Origin: Cuniculiplasma sp052315315
GTDB taxonomy: Archaea; Thermoplasmatota; Thermoplasmata; Thermoplasmatales; Thermoplasmataceae
NCBI GenBank assembly: GCA_052315315.1
Contig: JBLSDE010000002.1
Location: forward strand, 33,651 to 97,650
DNA length: 64,000 bases
Direction: 5' to 3'
The first letter of the stretch is position 1, and every line of letters begins with the position of its first letter. A model generated the notes under the pieces. That model saw only the letters and a list, made by a program, of their open reading frames with translations. It was not told where the DNA came from and made no database searches. This document shows positions 35,033-44,351 of this stretch, in pieces. Both the position numbers and the translations under genes were made by a program.

Positions 35033-35668
35033 CTATCCAATATTTTCTTTAAATATATGTTTATAAAGTGTAATCAGGTCCAGAACATCTCCCTTGCAAT
35101 ACAGCTTGAATCTATCAAGATCGTTCTTCCACAGCCATTCTATGGCCTCACCCTTGTTCATTCCTTCAATTTCAGCCTCTTCCTTTGCCCTTATTAGATT
35201 AAGTTCCCGGTATTCAGATGCATTAACCACATTCTTGAGGCTTCTGATTCTGTACTCACCCTTCAGGTACATACCGTGAAGCGCACAAACATACATCATA
35301 TCAAGAACATATGAAGTTCCAAAATAGTATCTCAAACTCCATAATTGTCTGTCAAATGGGATGTTTAGCATTTTTGTGTTCATCAGAGGTATATCGTAAG
35401 ATGCATGGTTGTACCCTATTATAATTTCCGGCGAATAGTTATCAAATACATCATTGAGCCATTGCATTATTTCAATTTCGTCATTTTCCTTTGTCTGATC
35501 AGAAATTTTTACATCCCACTTTCCATCAAGGGTGGCATAAGAAATAGCAATGATTCTCTCGTTGTTAAGAAATTTGTTCTTAACCAGCGTTTCAAGATCT
35601 ATTGCTATAACTCTTTGAGCCTTTCCAATTCTTGAGGAGATTCTGGGCAGACCTTGTGCATAATCCAT
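35033..35668 (-). CDS. 3'-5' exonuclease related to family B DNA polymerase
   Basis: A 211-residue stand-alone DEDD-type exonuclease domain resembling that of PolB. Exo I is AIDLETL (about residues 22-28), Exo II is IIIGYNHASYDIPLM (about 85-99) and Exo III is LYCKGDVLDLITL near residue 190, with the tyrosine/aspartate pair. No polymerase domain follows. Likely acts in DNA or RNA end trimming during repair. A TAATATTTAA box lies about 25 bases upstream, and the gene diverges from 35718. Confidence 0.85.
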   Translation of the reverse strand: MDYAQGLPRISSRIGKAQRVIAIDLETLVKNKFLNNERIIAISYATLDGKWDVKISDQTKENDEIEIMQWLNDVFDNYSPEIIIGYNHASYDIPLMNTKMLNIPFDRQLWSLRYYFGTSYVLDMMYVCALHGMYLKGEYRIRSLKNVVNASEYRELNLIRAKEEAEIEGMNKGEAIEWLWKNDLDRFKLYCKGDVLDLITLYKHIFKENIG

Positions 35669-35717
35669 GTAGTCAATATCACATTAAATATTATATGTTA
35701 TTCTGCATCTACCCTGT

Positions 35718-36110
35718 ATGAGATACACATCAAGGCAATATATAGGAAAAAACGTTGACGTTGAAAAGCTCAAGGATCTTGTGGTATTATTTTTCGAGGA
35801 CGAGGGTTTTGTCGTTCAGGAATCAAAAGTAGGTAGTATAAGGATTGTTGAGGCAAGAAAGGGGGGTATATTAAAGACTTTGCTTTCCACAGACAAATGC
35901 ATCAAAGTGATCATAAAGGGAGAACCAAATGATGTTGAAGTGACAATGGGTGTAGGAAAATGGATACCTGCTGACCAGGATGATGGTAAAAAAGATGGAA
36001 GTGTCGCAGCATCGAAGGTTTTTGTGGAAGTTCCAGAATCACTATGGGCCTACGAGATAGAACACCATCTCTGGGTAAATATTGAAACAAATGTGGAAAT
36101 GGGATTTTAA
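35718..36110 (+). CDS. Small protein of unknown family, paralog of 5697-6089
   Basis: A 130-residue soluble protein. It shares the layout of the gene at 5697-6089: FEDEGFVVQESKVG, IRIVEARKGGILKTLLSTDK, VTMGVGKW and FVEVPESLWAYEIEHHLW. Here the middle segment between GVGKW and VEVPE is polar (IPADQDDGKKDGS) where the paralog is hydrophobic. That suggests one soluble and one membrane-associated version of the same fold. Function unknown. It overlaps the convergent purC gene by four bases. Confidence 0.65.
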   Translation: MRYTSRQYIGKNVDVEKLKDLVVLFFEDEGFVVQESKVGSIRIVEARKGGILKTLLSTDKCIKVIIKGEPNDVEVTMGVGKWIPADQDDGKKDGSVAASKVFVEVPESLWAYEIEHHLWVNIETNVEMGF

Positions 36111-37000
36111 TATCTCCACTTTTCTCCAGTGATTCTGGTATATAAGGAACGATAGAGTTCGGAGGTCTTTTCTATAAGGTCTGTGGGTAATGGATCTATA
36201 TCGGGCTCTTTTAATCCCTTAGATCTAGCCTCATAAAGTCTGTCGTGGTATCCTGTGGACCTGTAATACTGTCTTACCATTTCCTTAGATATCTCGGTTA
36301 TCTTACCATTGTTGTAATCCTCAAGTTCCCAGAATCTATCCTCATCTGCAGTGCCAAATGTGTCAACAACTGTAATCTTTCTATCATTATCCATTGCAAA
36401 TTCCTTTTTTCCATCGGCGTGAATTAGTTTTCCCTTTGAAACCTGCCTTTGGATCATATCATCAATTCTTAATATTGTCTCTTTGATCTCTAAAACCTCG
36501 TGTCTGTATAACCCTCCTATTTCCATTGCCTCTGAAATACTTAGTGGTCTGTCAGTCTTCTCAAATTTCGTGGTCATCTCAAAAAATGGTTCTTCAAGAG
36601 GGTCTCCAACCTTTGGAGAACTTCTAAACCCAAGGTCATGAAAGTCTATTTTTCCACATTTTATCCTGTCCATCAGGCTTCCGGCAACATAGTATCTTAC
36701 AACGAATTCCAAAGGGATAAGATAATTGATCCAGAATTTTGAGCCTCCACTCTCATTAATTTTGTATTTTTTTACGATCATTTCATTGTTCGATTTCACT
36801 TCAATTAGATCGTTGTTTATTCCCATCTGATTAAGTTTGTTGAACCAGAAGGCTGAGGTCTTGCATATTGAAGCACCCTTATCTGGAACCTCTACAGGGA
36901 TTATTTTGTCGAAAACAGAAATCCTGTCAGAGAACTTGAATAACAACCTGTCCCCAAGATCGTATACATCCTTAACTTTTCCGGTACGGATTAATTCCAT
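36107..37000 (-). CDS. purC: SAICAR synthase (phosphoribosylaminoimidazole-succinocarboxamide synthase)
   Basis: ATP-dependent ligase that joins aspartate to CAIR in purine synthesis. Seen: GKVKDVYDLGDRLLFKFSDR with the nucleotide-binding segment, ISVFDKIIPVEVPDKG, EFVVRYYVAGSLMDR, and the late ATP/metal site VVDTFGTADEDRFWELEDY. The 297-residue length fits the longer eukaryote/archaeal form. No other purine gene is adjacent, so it is transcribed alone. Confidence 0.95.
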   Translation of the reverse strand: MELIRTGKVKDVYDLGDRLLFKFSDRISVFDKIIPVEVPDKGASICKTSAFWFNKLNQMGINNDLIEVKSNNEMIVKKYKINESGGSKFWINYLIPLEFVVRYYVAGSLMDRIKCGKIDFHDLGFRSSPKVGDPLEEPFFEMTTKFEKTDRPLSISEAMEIGGLYRHEVLEIKETILRIDDMIQRQVSKGKLIHADGKKEFAMDNDRKITVVDTFGTADEDRFWELEDYNNGKITEISKEMVRQYYRSTGYHDRLYEARSKGLKEPDIDPLPTDLIEKTSELYRSLYTRITGEKWRY

Positions 37001-37352
37001 GATTCCAAATTACGAACTAAATGATTTAGTTTTGTTTAAATTTTCACTGATAGAGGTGTTTCAAAAATGGATTTATGGTTTGGGCCCTTAGACCATTCTA
37101 CTATTGTTTATGTAGAGAATGATTGGAAAATTATTGTTTCGTAGATTTCCATTGGTAAATAAGTTGCGGGGGCCTTCAGCCATTTTAAATTGATGCCAAT
37201 GAAATTACTTATCGGAGATCTGCATTTTATCCATTATTGAATAATTGATTGCCAGTGAAGATTTGCTTCCCATAATTTTAGTCATTGTACTTTAAGGGCT
37301 CTCTATCATTATTTCCTTCCCCACTACTATTCCTTTGCCTGACCCTTCTGAA
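37001..37352. other. Intergenic stretch at core/accessory boundary, no gene seen
   Basis: About 350 bases of AT-rich DNA between purC and the methylase. No reading frame above 50 residues resembles a protein, and no repeat or RNA was recognised. It marks the switch from core genes to accessory DNA. Confidence 0.5.
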
Positions 37353-38198
37353 TTATGATAGATCGTAGTTTGTTATTATTAATTCCTTAATTGAATTCCT
37401 CTTGGTGCCTACAGAATTTATATTCCTTCTCGCATCGACTTCTAAAACATTGAAATCCTCATAAAGTTCCTTTATGAAATCTGTACTTGAATTAGATTCC
37501 ATTAGGTATACCCCTTTATTCGATAGTTTGGCAAATGATTTGGCAAGTCTCTCCTGATCCCTTTCGTCGAACCCTGAATGCGTATATCCTGTGAAATAAG
37601 ATGTTTTGTTTAAGGGTGTATATGGTGGGTCAAAATACACAAAATCGCCTGCTTTTGCATCCCTAATTGTTACTTCAAAATCTGAATTCATAATGGTGCA
37701 GGATTGGAATATTTTGGATAAAGCCATTATATTCTGGGGTGATGGCATTCCAGGATTACTATATTTCCCGAAAGGGACATTGAATTTATTCTTGGAATTG
37801 ACCCGATATAAACCATTATAACCATGGCGGTTAAGATAGATTAAAAGCCCGGACCTTTTCTCTGAATCAGTTATTGAATTGAATAGTTCCCTGGCCTGAT
37901 AGTAATCATTCTTATTGTTTTTGAATTCCAAGTTAACCAGTTCATCAATTAATTTCATGGGATTTTCTTTGATATTCTTATATAAAATATACAAATCTTC
38001 ATTTTTATCTGATATTACGGAGTCATTGAGCTTATTCAAAGAATATAGGGATATCAATAAGGCTGCCCCGCCCAGGAATGGTTCATAGTACGTGTTGAAC
38101 TTATCAGGTATGCACTTGATCAACATGGGCAATAGTTGTCTTTTTCCACCTGCCCACTTCAGTATAGGCTTATAATATTCATTGTCCAGTGATTCCAT
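37353..38198 (-). CDS. DNA adenine-N6 methyltransferase, Dam/D12 class
   Basis: A 281-residue methyltransferase of the Dam/DpnII (D12) group. Motif X/I is ILKWAGGKRQLL with YYEPFLGGAALL, and the catalytic motif IV is DPPYTPLNKTSYFTGYTHSG. The sequence-recognition region in the middle (RHGYNGLYRVNSKNKFNVPFG) is typical of this class, whose members often methylate GATC. No endonuclease gene is adjacent, so it is an orphan enzyme or the remnant of a restriction-modification pair. It opens the accessory half of the window. Confidence 0.92.
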   Translation of the reverse strand: MESLDNEYYKPILKWAGGKRQLLPMLIKCIPDKFNTYYEPFLGGAALLISLYSLNKLNDSVISDKNEDLYILYKNIKENPMKLIDELVNLEFKNNKNDYYQARELFNSITDSEKRSGLLIYLNRHGYNGLYRVNSKNKFNVPFGKYSNPGMPSPQNIMALSKIFQSCTIMNSDFEVTIRDAKAGDFVYFDPPYTPLNKTSYFTGYTHSGFDERDQERLAKSFAKLSNKGVYLMESNSSTDFIKELYEDFNVLEVDARRNINSVGTKRNSIKELIITNYDLS

Positions 38199-38625
38199 AA
38201 CACGTTTACCTGAGGTGAATATGGAAAGTAGTTATATTTTAGTATTGTTTTAATACTGTTTTTGTCCTCTTCTCTCTGTATTTTCCATTCTCATTTATTG
38301 ATCCAATGAGCAAAGTCTTCTTCACTAACTTCTTTTTATTCTTGTCCATTAATGCTTCTGTAACACACAGTTAATAGTTCCCTTCAATCACTTTGACTTT
38401 TAGCTTCTTTCAATGTTTTCCTTTTATCTTAAGATACGTTTTCTTAACGGTTTCAGGTGCACTATGGATCATGGACAGGTGTGTTAATACGTGTCAATAT
38501 TATTTACATGGTTGATGAAATTTATCCATTGTTGATGGAGTTATTTCATTTGTTCTTACACAAAATTCCGGATACTATCATATAAAATGGAAGAAATTAT
38601 AAATACTATCAAATTCATTGTTATT
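38199..38625. other. Intergenic stretch with promoter of the interrupted secreted-protein gene
   Basis: About 420 bases without a supported gene. A TTATAAATAC box at 38597-38606 lies about 25 bases before ATG 38626 and is the likely promoter of the next gene. The rest may hold decayed coding DNA on the minus strand (a broken frame with KKLVKKTLLIGS), which is too short to name. Confidence 0.4.
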
Positions 38626-39559
38626 ATGTGGAAAAACCAAAAAAATTATTGCACTCTTTGTAGTAGTTGGGATGGCAATATTTGCTTTTAGTGTGTCTTC
38701 GAGCGGAATGTACACAGGAATGAATCCTAACAATACTTCTGAGCATAATGTTGCAATTAATTGGATTTCTACTGAAAATGGATTCACAAATATTAAAGCT
38801 GGAAAAACAAATTTTATTGGTGAGTAAATGGTTTCTAAAGGTGGTTATATCAGTAACCCTAATTTAGAGGGTGGTGGAAATAGCACCGTACACCAAGTAC
38901 CTGCATCTAAACCAGTAATTCAAATTTTTGGAGTTAAGGAATACCATAGGTTTGGAGTGAAATTGGTATATAGTTATGGAAAAATAGGAAATTATACCAT
39001 GAAAACTTTGACATATACCACAAATAACACCATTTTTGGCCTAAAAATGACAGACGTACTAATTAACCCGGGTCCACGCCACAACAATGAAAGTCTATCT
39101 GTGATGGCAATTGCCTTTCAACCAAACCAAGGGAGAGATTTACATTTAGGGGATGTACTCATCACCAGTTTCAGTTCTGACTTATATGGGCAGCTTCTAA
39201 GCATACAGTTTGGTATATATTCACTATCCATGAAATATCTAGAAAGTGGAAATAAAACATTAACAACCCTTGGCATCTATTATCTACTTACAGCGCAATC
39301 GTTGACTTCTTTTATAAAAATTACACCAGACCACATTCTGAAACAAAAAGTAGATATTACCCTAGTATACCTTGTTTATGGGAGTCTAGCTGCATGCATA
39401 GCCGAGCTCGTTTCATTAGGAATAGCGGGAGCGGTACTGGTTTCTGAAGCCTCTGCATGCTTTACCGGTGTTGGTTTTGGTATACCTTGTGCTCTGTTCT
39501 TCATATCAGTTAACGCATTACCTATTGTTGAAGTAATAGCTATAAATTATGCTTGCTAG
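38626..39559 (+). pseudogene. Interrupted gene for a secreted protein with hydrophobic cysteine-bearing C-terminus
   Basis: The promoter points to a leaderless ATG at 38626, but that frame enters an A7 tract (38639-38645) and soon stops. One base earlier or later in the tract gives the signal-peptide frame (KKIIALFVVVGMAIFAFSVS). That frame meets a single TAA at 38825-38827 and then continues open for 243 codons to 39559. The final 65 residues are hydrophobic and glycine-rich with four cysteines (SLAACIAELVSLGIAGAVL, ASACFTGVGFGIPCALFF, ending NYAC). The layout recalls peptide-antibiotic precursors such as halocin C8, without clear sequence identity. It may be decayed, phase-variable or recoded. 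Confidence 0.55.
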
Positions 39560-39962
39560 CTGCGGTGATATGAAAAGCGATAGAAATTTTAACAAATTTC
39601 ACACGGCCTTGGCCGGTCTCGCAAGCATTTCAATGCTATCGACATTCCTCATCGTATTTAAGAACCTAAATTCGGAAAGTACTGTTCTGTTCCTTATAGT
39701 GATTGGGGATTTCATAACTATGTTTACATATAGTTTAGGGTATATTGGTGGCAATACGAGAGGATATGGCTATTCAAGGTACGTGAATATTATGTCACTT
39801 GTAACTTTATTCTTTATAATGTTATCTGAGGTGGAAGTATGTCTTTATTTGAGAGGTTTAACAGATATAATTACAGTTGTGATACTTCAAGCGTTACTGA
39901 TTATAGTAATTTTAATCCCAGTTAGGTTAGCATATTTAAATCATCCTCCTCATAATAGTTAG
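39549..39962 (+). CDS. Four-helix membrane protein, possible immunity partner
   Basis: A 137-residue protein with four predicted membrane helices (ALAGLASISMLSTFLIVF, STVLFLIVIGDFITMFTYSL, VNIMSLVTLFFIMLSEVEVC, ITVVILQALLIIVILIPV). It overlaps the end of the preceding secreted-protein frame by 11 bases; ATG 39570 is an alternative start. A small polytopic protein directly behind a gene with a hydrophobic, cysteine-bearing C-terminus is the order seen for peptide toxin and immunity pairs, which is the basis of the guess. No family recognised. Confidence 0.5.
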   Translation: MLASCGDMKSDRNFNKFHTALAGLASISMLSTFLIVFKNLNSESTVLFLIVIGDFITMFTYSLGYIGGNTRGYGYSRYVNIMSLVTLFFIMLSEVEVCLYLRGLTDIITVVILQALLIIVILIPVRLAYLNHPPHNS

Positions 39963-40205
39963 TTTCTATTTCATGTTCAAACTTCTTAGAAATAAGTTTC
40001 ACCAAGAAAGTGGATTTTCAGAGATCCGCATTCTTCATTAATGGAGATTAGCGGATTTCTTCGACCATAATTTTTCCCGAAAAAGTAGGCAAAAAGAAAA
40101 GGAAAACGCAATAAACAAAATAAATATCTATTATTTTTTAGTGTTGTATTGTATCCTTAACTCTTCAGAAATGTAGGTACATGTTCCTGTTTGATGTCCA
40201 GCAAT

Positions 40206-40509
40206 TCAAAAATTTCCTTCGTCTTTTTTGGTTATCTCCGTTGTGATCTCCTTTCTGTCATGCAGTATGATCTTCCTGAGATTTGCAAGGTGCAGGTGGA
40301 ATCCATTATCCATCAGCAGATGTGCAACATACTTTCCTGATGTTGACGATTCAACAGCAATATCCCTATCATCTTCTCTGTATTTCATCATGAAAACTCA
40401 TTCCTGTTCTCCTGGTTTTGTCTATCCTGTATTCTTCCAGTATTGTTCCATCCTTATCCGTCACGCAGACGGATTCACTAAGTTTATGTGCATATATTCC
40501 TATATACAT
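40206..40509 (-). pseudogene. IS110-family transposase fragment (frameshifted)
   Basis: N-terminal piece of an IS110 DEDD transposase. ATG 40509 gives MYIGIYAHKLSESVCVTDKD, the standard IS110 opening. After a frameshift near 40380 the frame continues DRDIAVESSTSGKYVAHLLM and LHLANLRKIIL, matching the family IAVESS and LANP blocks. The catalytic C-terminal serine region is absent. Inactive remnant. Confidence 0.75.
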
Positions 40510-40709
40510 TCCATTACCTCCTTTGGTAATCCCGGGAAATATGTGACCGGTAAACACTCTACTATCCGTCCTCTTGCAGGGGCATGGTATCGGTCCGCAA
40601 GCTGCCAACCTTATGTGCGAGCTCAAAGCTCAAAGACAAGATCGGCGGCCTTTCCCGGACCCGTACTCCGAAAGTTATGGAGTACGATCAAAAACTTCTT
40701 TCATAGTAG

Positions 40710-40814
40710 ACAAGAACAGCATTCAAGCGTTTCTATGGCTTCATGGCACAGGATTACAGGGATACGATCATATATCTTGTGGCAGGAGGATTGAGGTTAC
40801 CTCTAGAATGCTAA
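40710..40814 (+). pseudogene. C-terminal scrap of a DDE transposase
   Basis: A 34-codon frame ending in TIIYLVAGGLRLPLEC. The last part is nearly identical in DNA to 55304-55353, so both are tails of the same transposase family. No N-terminal part remains. Confidence 0.5.
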
Positions 40815-40829
40815 AGAGAACCATAAGAT

Positions 40830-41435
40830 TTAACGGTATGTAAGATAAAACCAATTTGGACCTGTCACGGAATGTAGCTTTATGGCTGGTAGGCTAAAAT
40901 GAAACAGACCATAGAATAAAACGGGTGTGATGTAAACGTAATATGATCCAGAATAAATATGATTTAATGAGTCGTATTCCGTTATGTTTTCCGGAACATA
41001 GAACTGTAACCACATTACTTTACCATTTCCATAGGTTGCAGTGGAAGTTGTGTAGGATGTCATAGTATAATTTCCCAAAGAATAACTTGCCTGTGTTATA
41101 TAAAAAGCCACTGATGTATACGATGATGAGAAGGACTCACTCAGGTAAGATATAGCAAATGATACACCATCGCGACCGTATGGAACTATTATATCCGGCG
41201 CTTCTGATCTCAACTCAAAAGTTGCAAAAAAACCTTTTCCTGACTCGTTTAACTTAACAGGGGTCAAGTAACAGTTTTGTCCACTACAGGTTGTTACGTT
41301 AACGGAGGGTATACTACCTTTCGGGATAGGATTGGAAGGAGTTGTAACTATTTCAAATGACAAAGTTGAAGAAATGACTATGATTACGATTATTACAGCC
41401 GCAAAGACTTTTTTATTAATTTTAGACCCACGCAT
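40830..41435 (-). CDS. Small membrane-anchored surface protein, module 1 partner
   Basis: A 201-residue protein with an N-terminal signal/anchor (KINKKVFAAVIIVIIVISST followed by SFEIVTTP) and a beta-rich outside domain with one cysteine pair (TTCSGQNC). Its anchor resembles those at 47646-48344 (SLIFPYEVITRD) and 52306-52992 (ILISYVTYSEILS). It lies 38 bases behind the large surface protein on the same strand. These small partners recur next to the large proteins, so they probably act together at the cell surface. Confidence 0.65.
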   Translation of the reverse strand: MRGSKINKKVFAAVIIVIIVISSTLSFEIVTTPSNPIPKGSIPSVNVTTCSGQNCYLTPVKLNESGKGFFATFELRSEAPDIIVPYGRDGVSFAISYLSESFSSSYTSVAFYITQASYSLGNYTMTSYTTSTATYGNGKVMWLQFYVPENITEYDSLNHIYSGSYYVYITPVLFYGLFHFSLPAIKLHSVTGPNWFYLTYR

Positions 41436-41473
41436 TTATTAACCTTCTAAAAAATGAAAGTATTTAACCTCTG

Positions 41474-43315
41474 TCATGTATTAACTACCACCTCCTCTGG
41501 CAGATAGACCGATACAGAGTACGATCCAGTGTACAGATTGGGAAACGAATCATAACAAAGGTCTTTGCTGCCGTTGAATATGGAATATACCATAGTAAAC
41601 TGAAAATAATCAACGACATATGAGGTTGTGGCACTTGAATCTGAAATTTGCATATCTATCTCATCGCCTGCATCGAACAAATATGAAGGTTTGAAATCGC
41701 ATAAACCATACTTAGTGCCTAGTGCATTATAGTAATAGTCAGCCCCACCCCAATAAGGAGATACATCCATTACCCCCACACCAGCGTTCTGCGTATACGT
41801 AAAATTCATTTGAGGTGGGGTGTTCTCTGTGTTCCTTCCCGAGAAGAGGAATGGATTTAGAGCGCCCCCTGCAGCAAACAGTGCACTCGGCGCTCCATCT
41901 GTTATAGTTGAGGCAACGGAAAATGCCGCGGTCCACAGAATCTCATCAATCAATGGCCATGATGAACTGTTCTGGTAATTCTGGTATGAACTAAAGAACA
42001 AATACTGTTGTACACCATATTGACCATTTTTTTTAATTTTTAGCGGAGTTTGCCCCATAGAATTATTTGTATAGTTTAGATACATGCCAACGCTGTTTAC
42101 CTCATAGTCATTGTTTCTCGTGGCTACTCCAGACATTAACTGATATTGCAAGTAATAACCGGGTGTAAGCACATTAGGCGACTGTATGTCACCAAATATT
42201 TCGCCGACGATCTTCCCTCCGGAATCAAGAATCGGCTTCATCCCACCTCCAACGTATCCACTATTGGGGTAAGTGTATCCACAAGCCGTGTTTTGATAAA
42301 CGATAAAACTATGACCTGCAGCCCCTTGGAAATCCCACCACCCATCATAATACACTGCGATACCAAACTGTTCCCATTGACCTATATAGTTTGGCGTCAC
42401 TGAAAATGTGTATGATCCAGTATGGTATACTAACGTAGAGCCGATCTGGTAGTAATAGTATGAAGGGTCTGCTACGAAAAATCCTATTCTTGCGCTAGCA
42501 TATGATCCCATTGAAATAATATAATAATTAAATTGAAATGTATGCGTTCCGTTTTCGAATACTGATGGATATGAGTTCGCAACGCTGAAAGATCCAATAG
42601 TTGGAGGTTCGGAACTCCCTCCGCCACCGCCTCCACCAATAATCATATTTGGTCTAATAGTTGGGTCAACAGTGTAGGTTTCGTTTCTCAAAAGTTGTAT
42701 TGGTCCAAACGGAAGTGAGATTACGTTGGAACTGATTTTATGGGAGACAATGCCTGAGTGAAATAAGCTCATGTCTGCGACCCAATTAACATTGACACTT
42801 CCCTGAGTTAACTCAAAATCACTTCCGTTAAGCGTATAAACCGAATTCCTTTGATTAAATAATATTGTCTTTGGCTCCATTGCCCCCGTGTATATTTTAT
42901 AGTGTGGACCAGTTTTCATTATAAAAATGGGAGCGATATTTATTTTAGAATTCCCTGTATTTTTGATCGCAAGGCTGGCATCTACACCAGAGTTCGTAAA
43001 TGAATATACTTCTGCACCTTTAAGACCCTTCCCCTGAAATAGCTCTATCACTGAGTTTTGATAGGATGTTTGAATCCTCTCAGTCGATTCATGATGAATG
43101 ACAAGGAATTTACCTGAACTTACATTGAGGATTTGCCATTCCATGCTCTGAACTGTGCTACCGAATCCAATCTCGGTCCATTCACCCATAGGTAATATAC
43201 TCATATTATCGTAGGTATAAACCTTTGGGGAGGCAGGTCCATAGCCAAAGGCATTCATTGATACAACCAATAATAGAGAGATAGTTATGCAAGTTATTAA
43301 CATCTTTCCTTCCAT
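41474..43315 (-). CDS. Large secreted surface protein, module 1 (intact copy)
   Basis: A 613-residue exported protein with a signal peptide (MLITCITISLLLVVSMNAFG). The first 230 residues are a beta domain shared with 50379-52313: EVYSFTNSGVDASLAIKNTG here and EIYSFENGCINSYLTFKNTG there, and ISLPFGPIQLLRNETYTVDP here against ISVPFGPISLTPNSSYSIDP there. A polyglycine hinge (GGGGGGGSSEPP) leads to Ig-like strands and a tyrosine- and asparagine-rich C-terminal half. Likely cell-surface or exported binding protein. No catalytic motif. It is the only complete copy of the three. Confidence 0.7.
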   Translation of the reverse strand: MEGKMLITCITISLLLVVSMNAFGYGPASPKVYTYDNMSILPMGEWTEIGFGSTVQSMEWQILNVSSGKFLVIHHESTERIQTSYQNSVIELFQGKGLKGAEVYSFTNSGVDASLAIKNTGNSKINIAPIFIMKTGPHYKIYTGAMEPKTILFNQRNSVYTLNGSDFELTQGSVNVNWVADMSLFHSGIVSHKISSNVISLPFGPIQLLRNETYTVDPTIRPNMIIGGGGGGGSSEPPTIGSFSVANSYPSVFENGTHTFQFNYYIISMGSYASARIGFFVADPSYYYYQIGSTLVYHTGSYTFSVTPNYIGQWEQFGIAVYYDGWWDFQGAAGHSFIVYQNTACGYTYPNSGYVGGGMKPILDSGGKIVGEIFGDIQSPNVLTPGYYLQYQLMSGVATRNNDYEVNSVGMYLNYTNNSMGQTPLKIKKNGQYGVQQYLFFSSYQNYQNSSSWPLIDEILWTAAFSVASTITDGAPSALFAAGGALNPFLFSGRNTENTPPQMNFTYTQNAGVGVMDVSPYWGGADYYYNALGTKYGLCDFKPSYLFDAGDEIDMQISDSSATTSYVVDYFQFTMVYSIFNGSKDLCYDSFPNLYTGSYSVSVYLPEEVVVNT

Positions 43316-43372
43316 TGATAATCACCATATTATACAATTATATTATAAATACATTAGTATGTCAATTACTCG

Positions 43373-44254
43373 TCAAGCGACGATATCCATTATTTCTCTC
43401 TTTGATCTTTGCTTCACCTGATTGACCATGAAGATGCAGTCGTATGCTACTATCCTTTCAGCATTTGCAACATCATAATTCATATTACAGACTTACTCGA
43501 TATTCTCGCAATGCAGTATCTCTTCAAGAATGGAAAAAGTTCTTTCTATCTCCCATCTCAATCTGTATCTTGATTTCTCGCACTTCCTTAGGATTATACC
43601 CTGCTTCCAGTTGAATGTGAGATTATTTTCAAGAATGCCCCTTCTTTTGTTTTTATCTATCACCAGAAGGGCATGTGTGTTCTCAAAGACATAACCATAT
43701 ATGTGTGAGGAATCATATGCTGCATCCATGATTATGTATTCATGGTGTCGTACGGAATCTATCATTTCTATTGTCACTGTGATGTAATGAATGGATGCAG
43801 TTGTTATATTCCATTCCAGAATGGCAGTGGAATCTGTATCCTGAGACACATGTGCCTTCCTTCCATATTGAAAGCCCTTAGTTACGTAATCCCATGAACT
43901 GTCAGGATCTTTATACTTACACGATTTTCCAATTTTCTGTGCGGTAGAATCCTTGCATGTTTTTACAATGAAGCTGTCAATGGCAGCATTCTCGTTTCCA
44001 GTATCTATCAGATCAATGAGACCGACATTAATCTCATGCCAGTCCATTCTGATTACTCTGTATGAAAGTATGCGGATGATAGTAATCACATGTATTCCGA
44101 GGAAATCCAAGAGTTCCGGATGGTTGTTGAGGAATTTACTGGAAGTTCTTTAAGAAATGCCGTAAATCTCCATGATCACAAGGATCTTAACAATAATCCT
44201 ATTCGGGGACTTCTTTGCCCCGTCATCAGAAACAGTCTTATCCGGCTTTTCCAT
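43373..44254 (-). pseudogene. IS4/IS5-type DDE transposase with two in-frame stops
   Basis: Read from ATG 44254 to TGA 43373 this is one continuous frame of 294 codons broken by TAA at 44150-44152 and TAA at 43493-43495. The middle holds the catalytic blocks: AAIDSFIVKTCKDS, SSWDYVTKGFQYGRKAHVSQ, IIMDAAYDSSHIYG and YRLRWEIERTFSILEE (YREK-like glutamate). After the second stop it still reads NYDVANAERIVAYDC, in family style. The element is dead unless the stops are suppressed. Confidence 0.75.
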
Positions 44255-44351
44255 GATCAGTGGGATATGGTTCGTGTCCATATCCCATCATTATTGTGAG
44301 ATTAATAATATCTGACAATTGTCGAACATTTAATCGATCCTTGGACACTCT

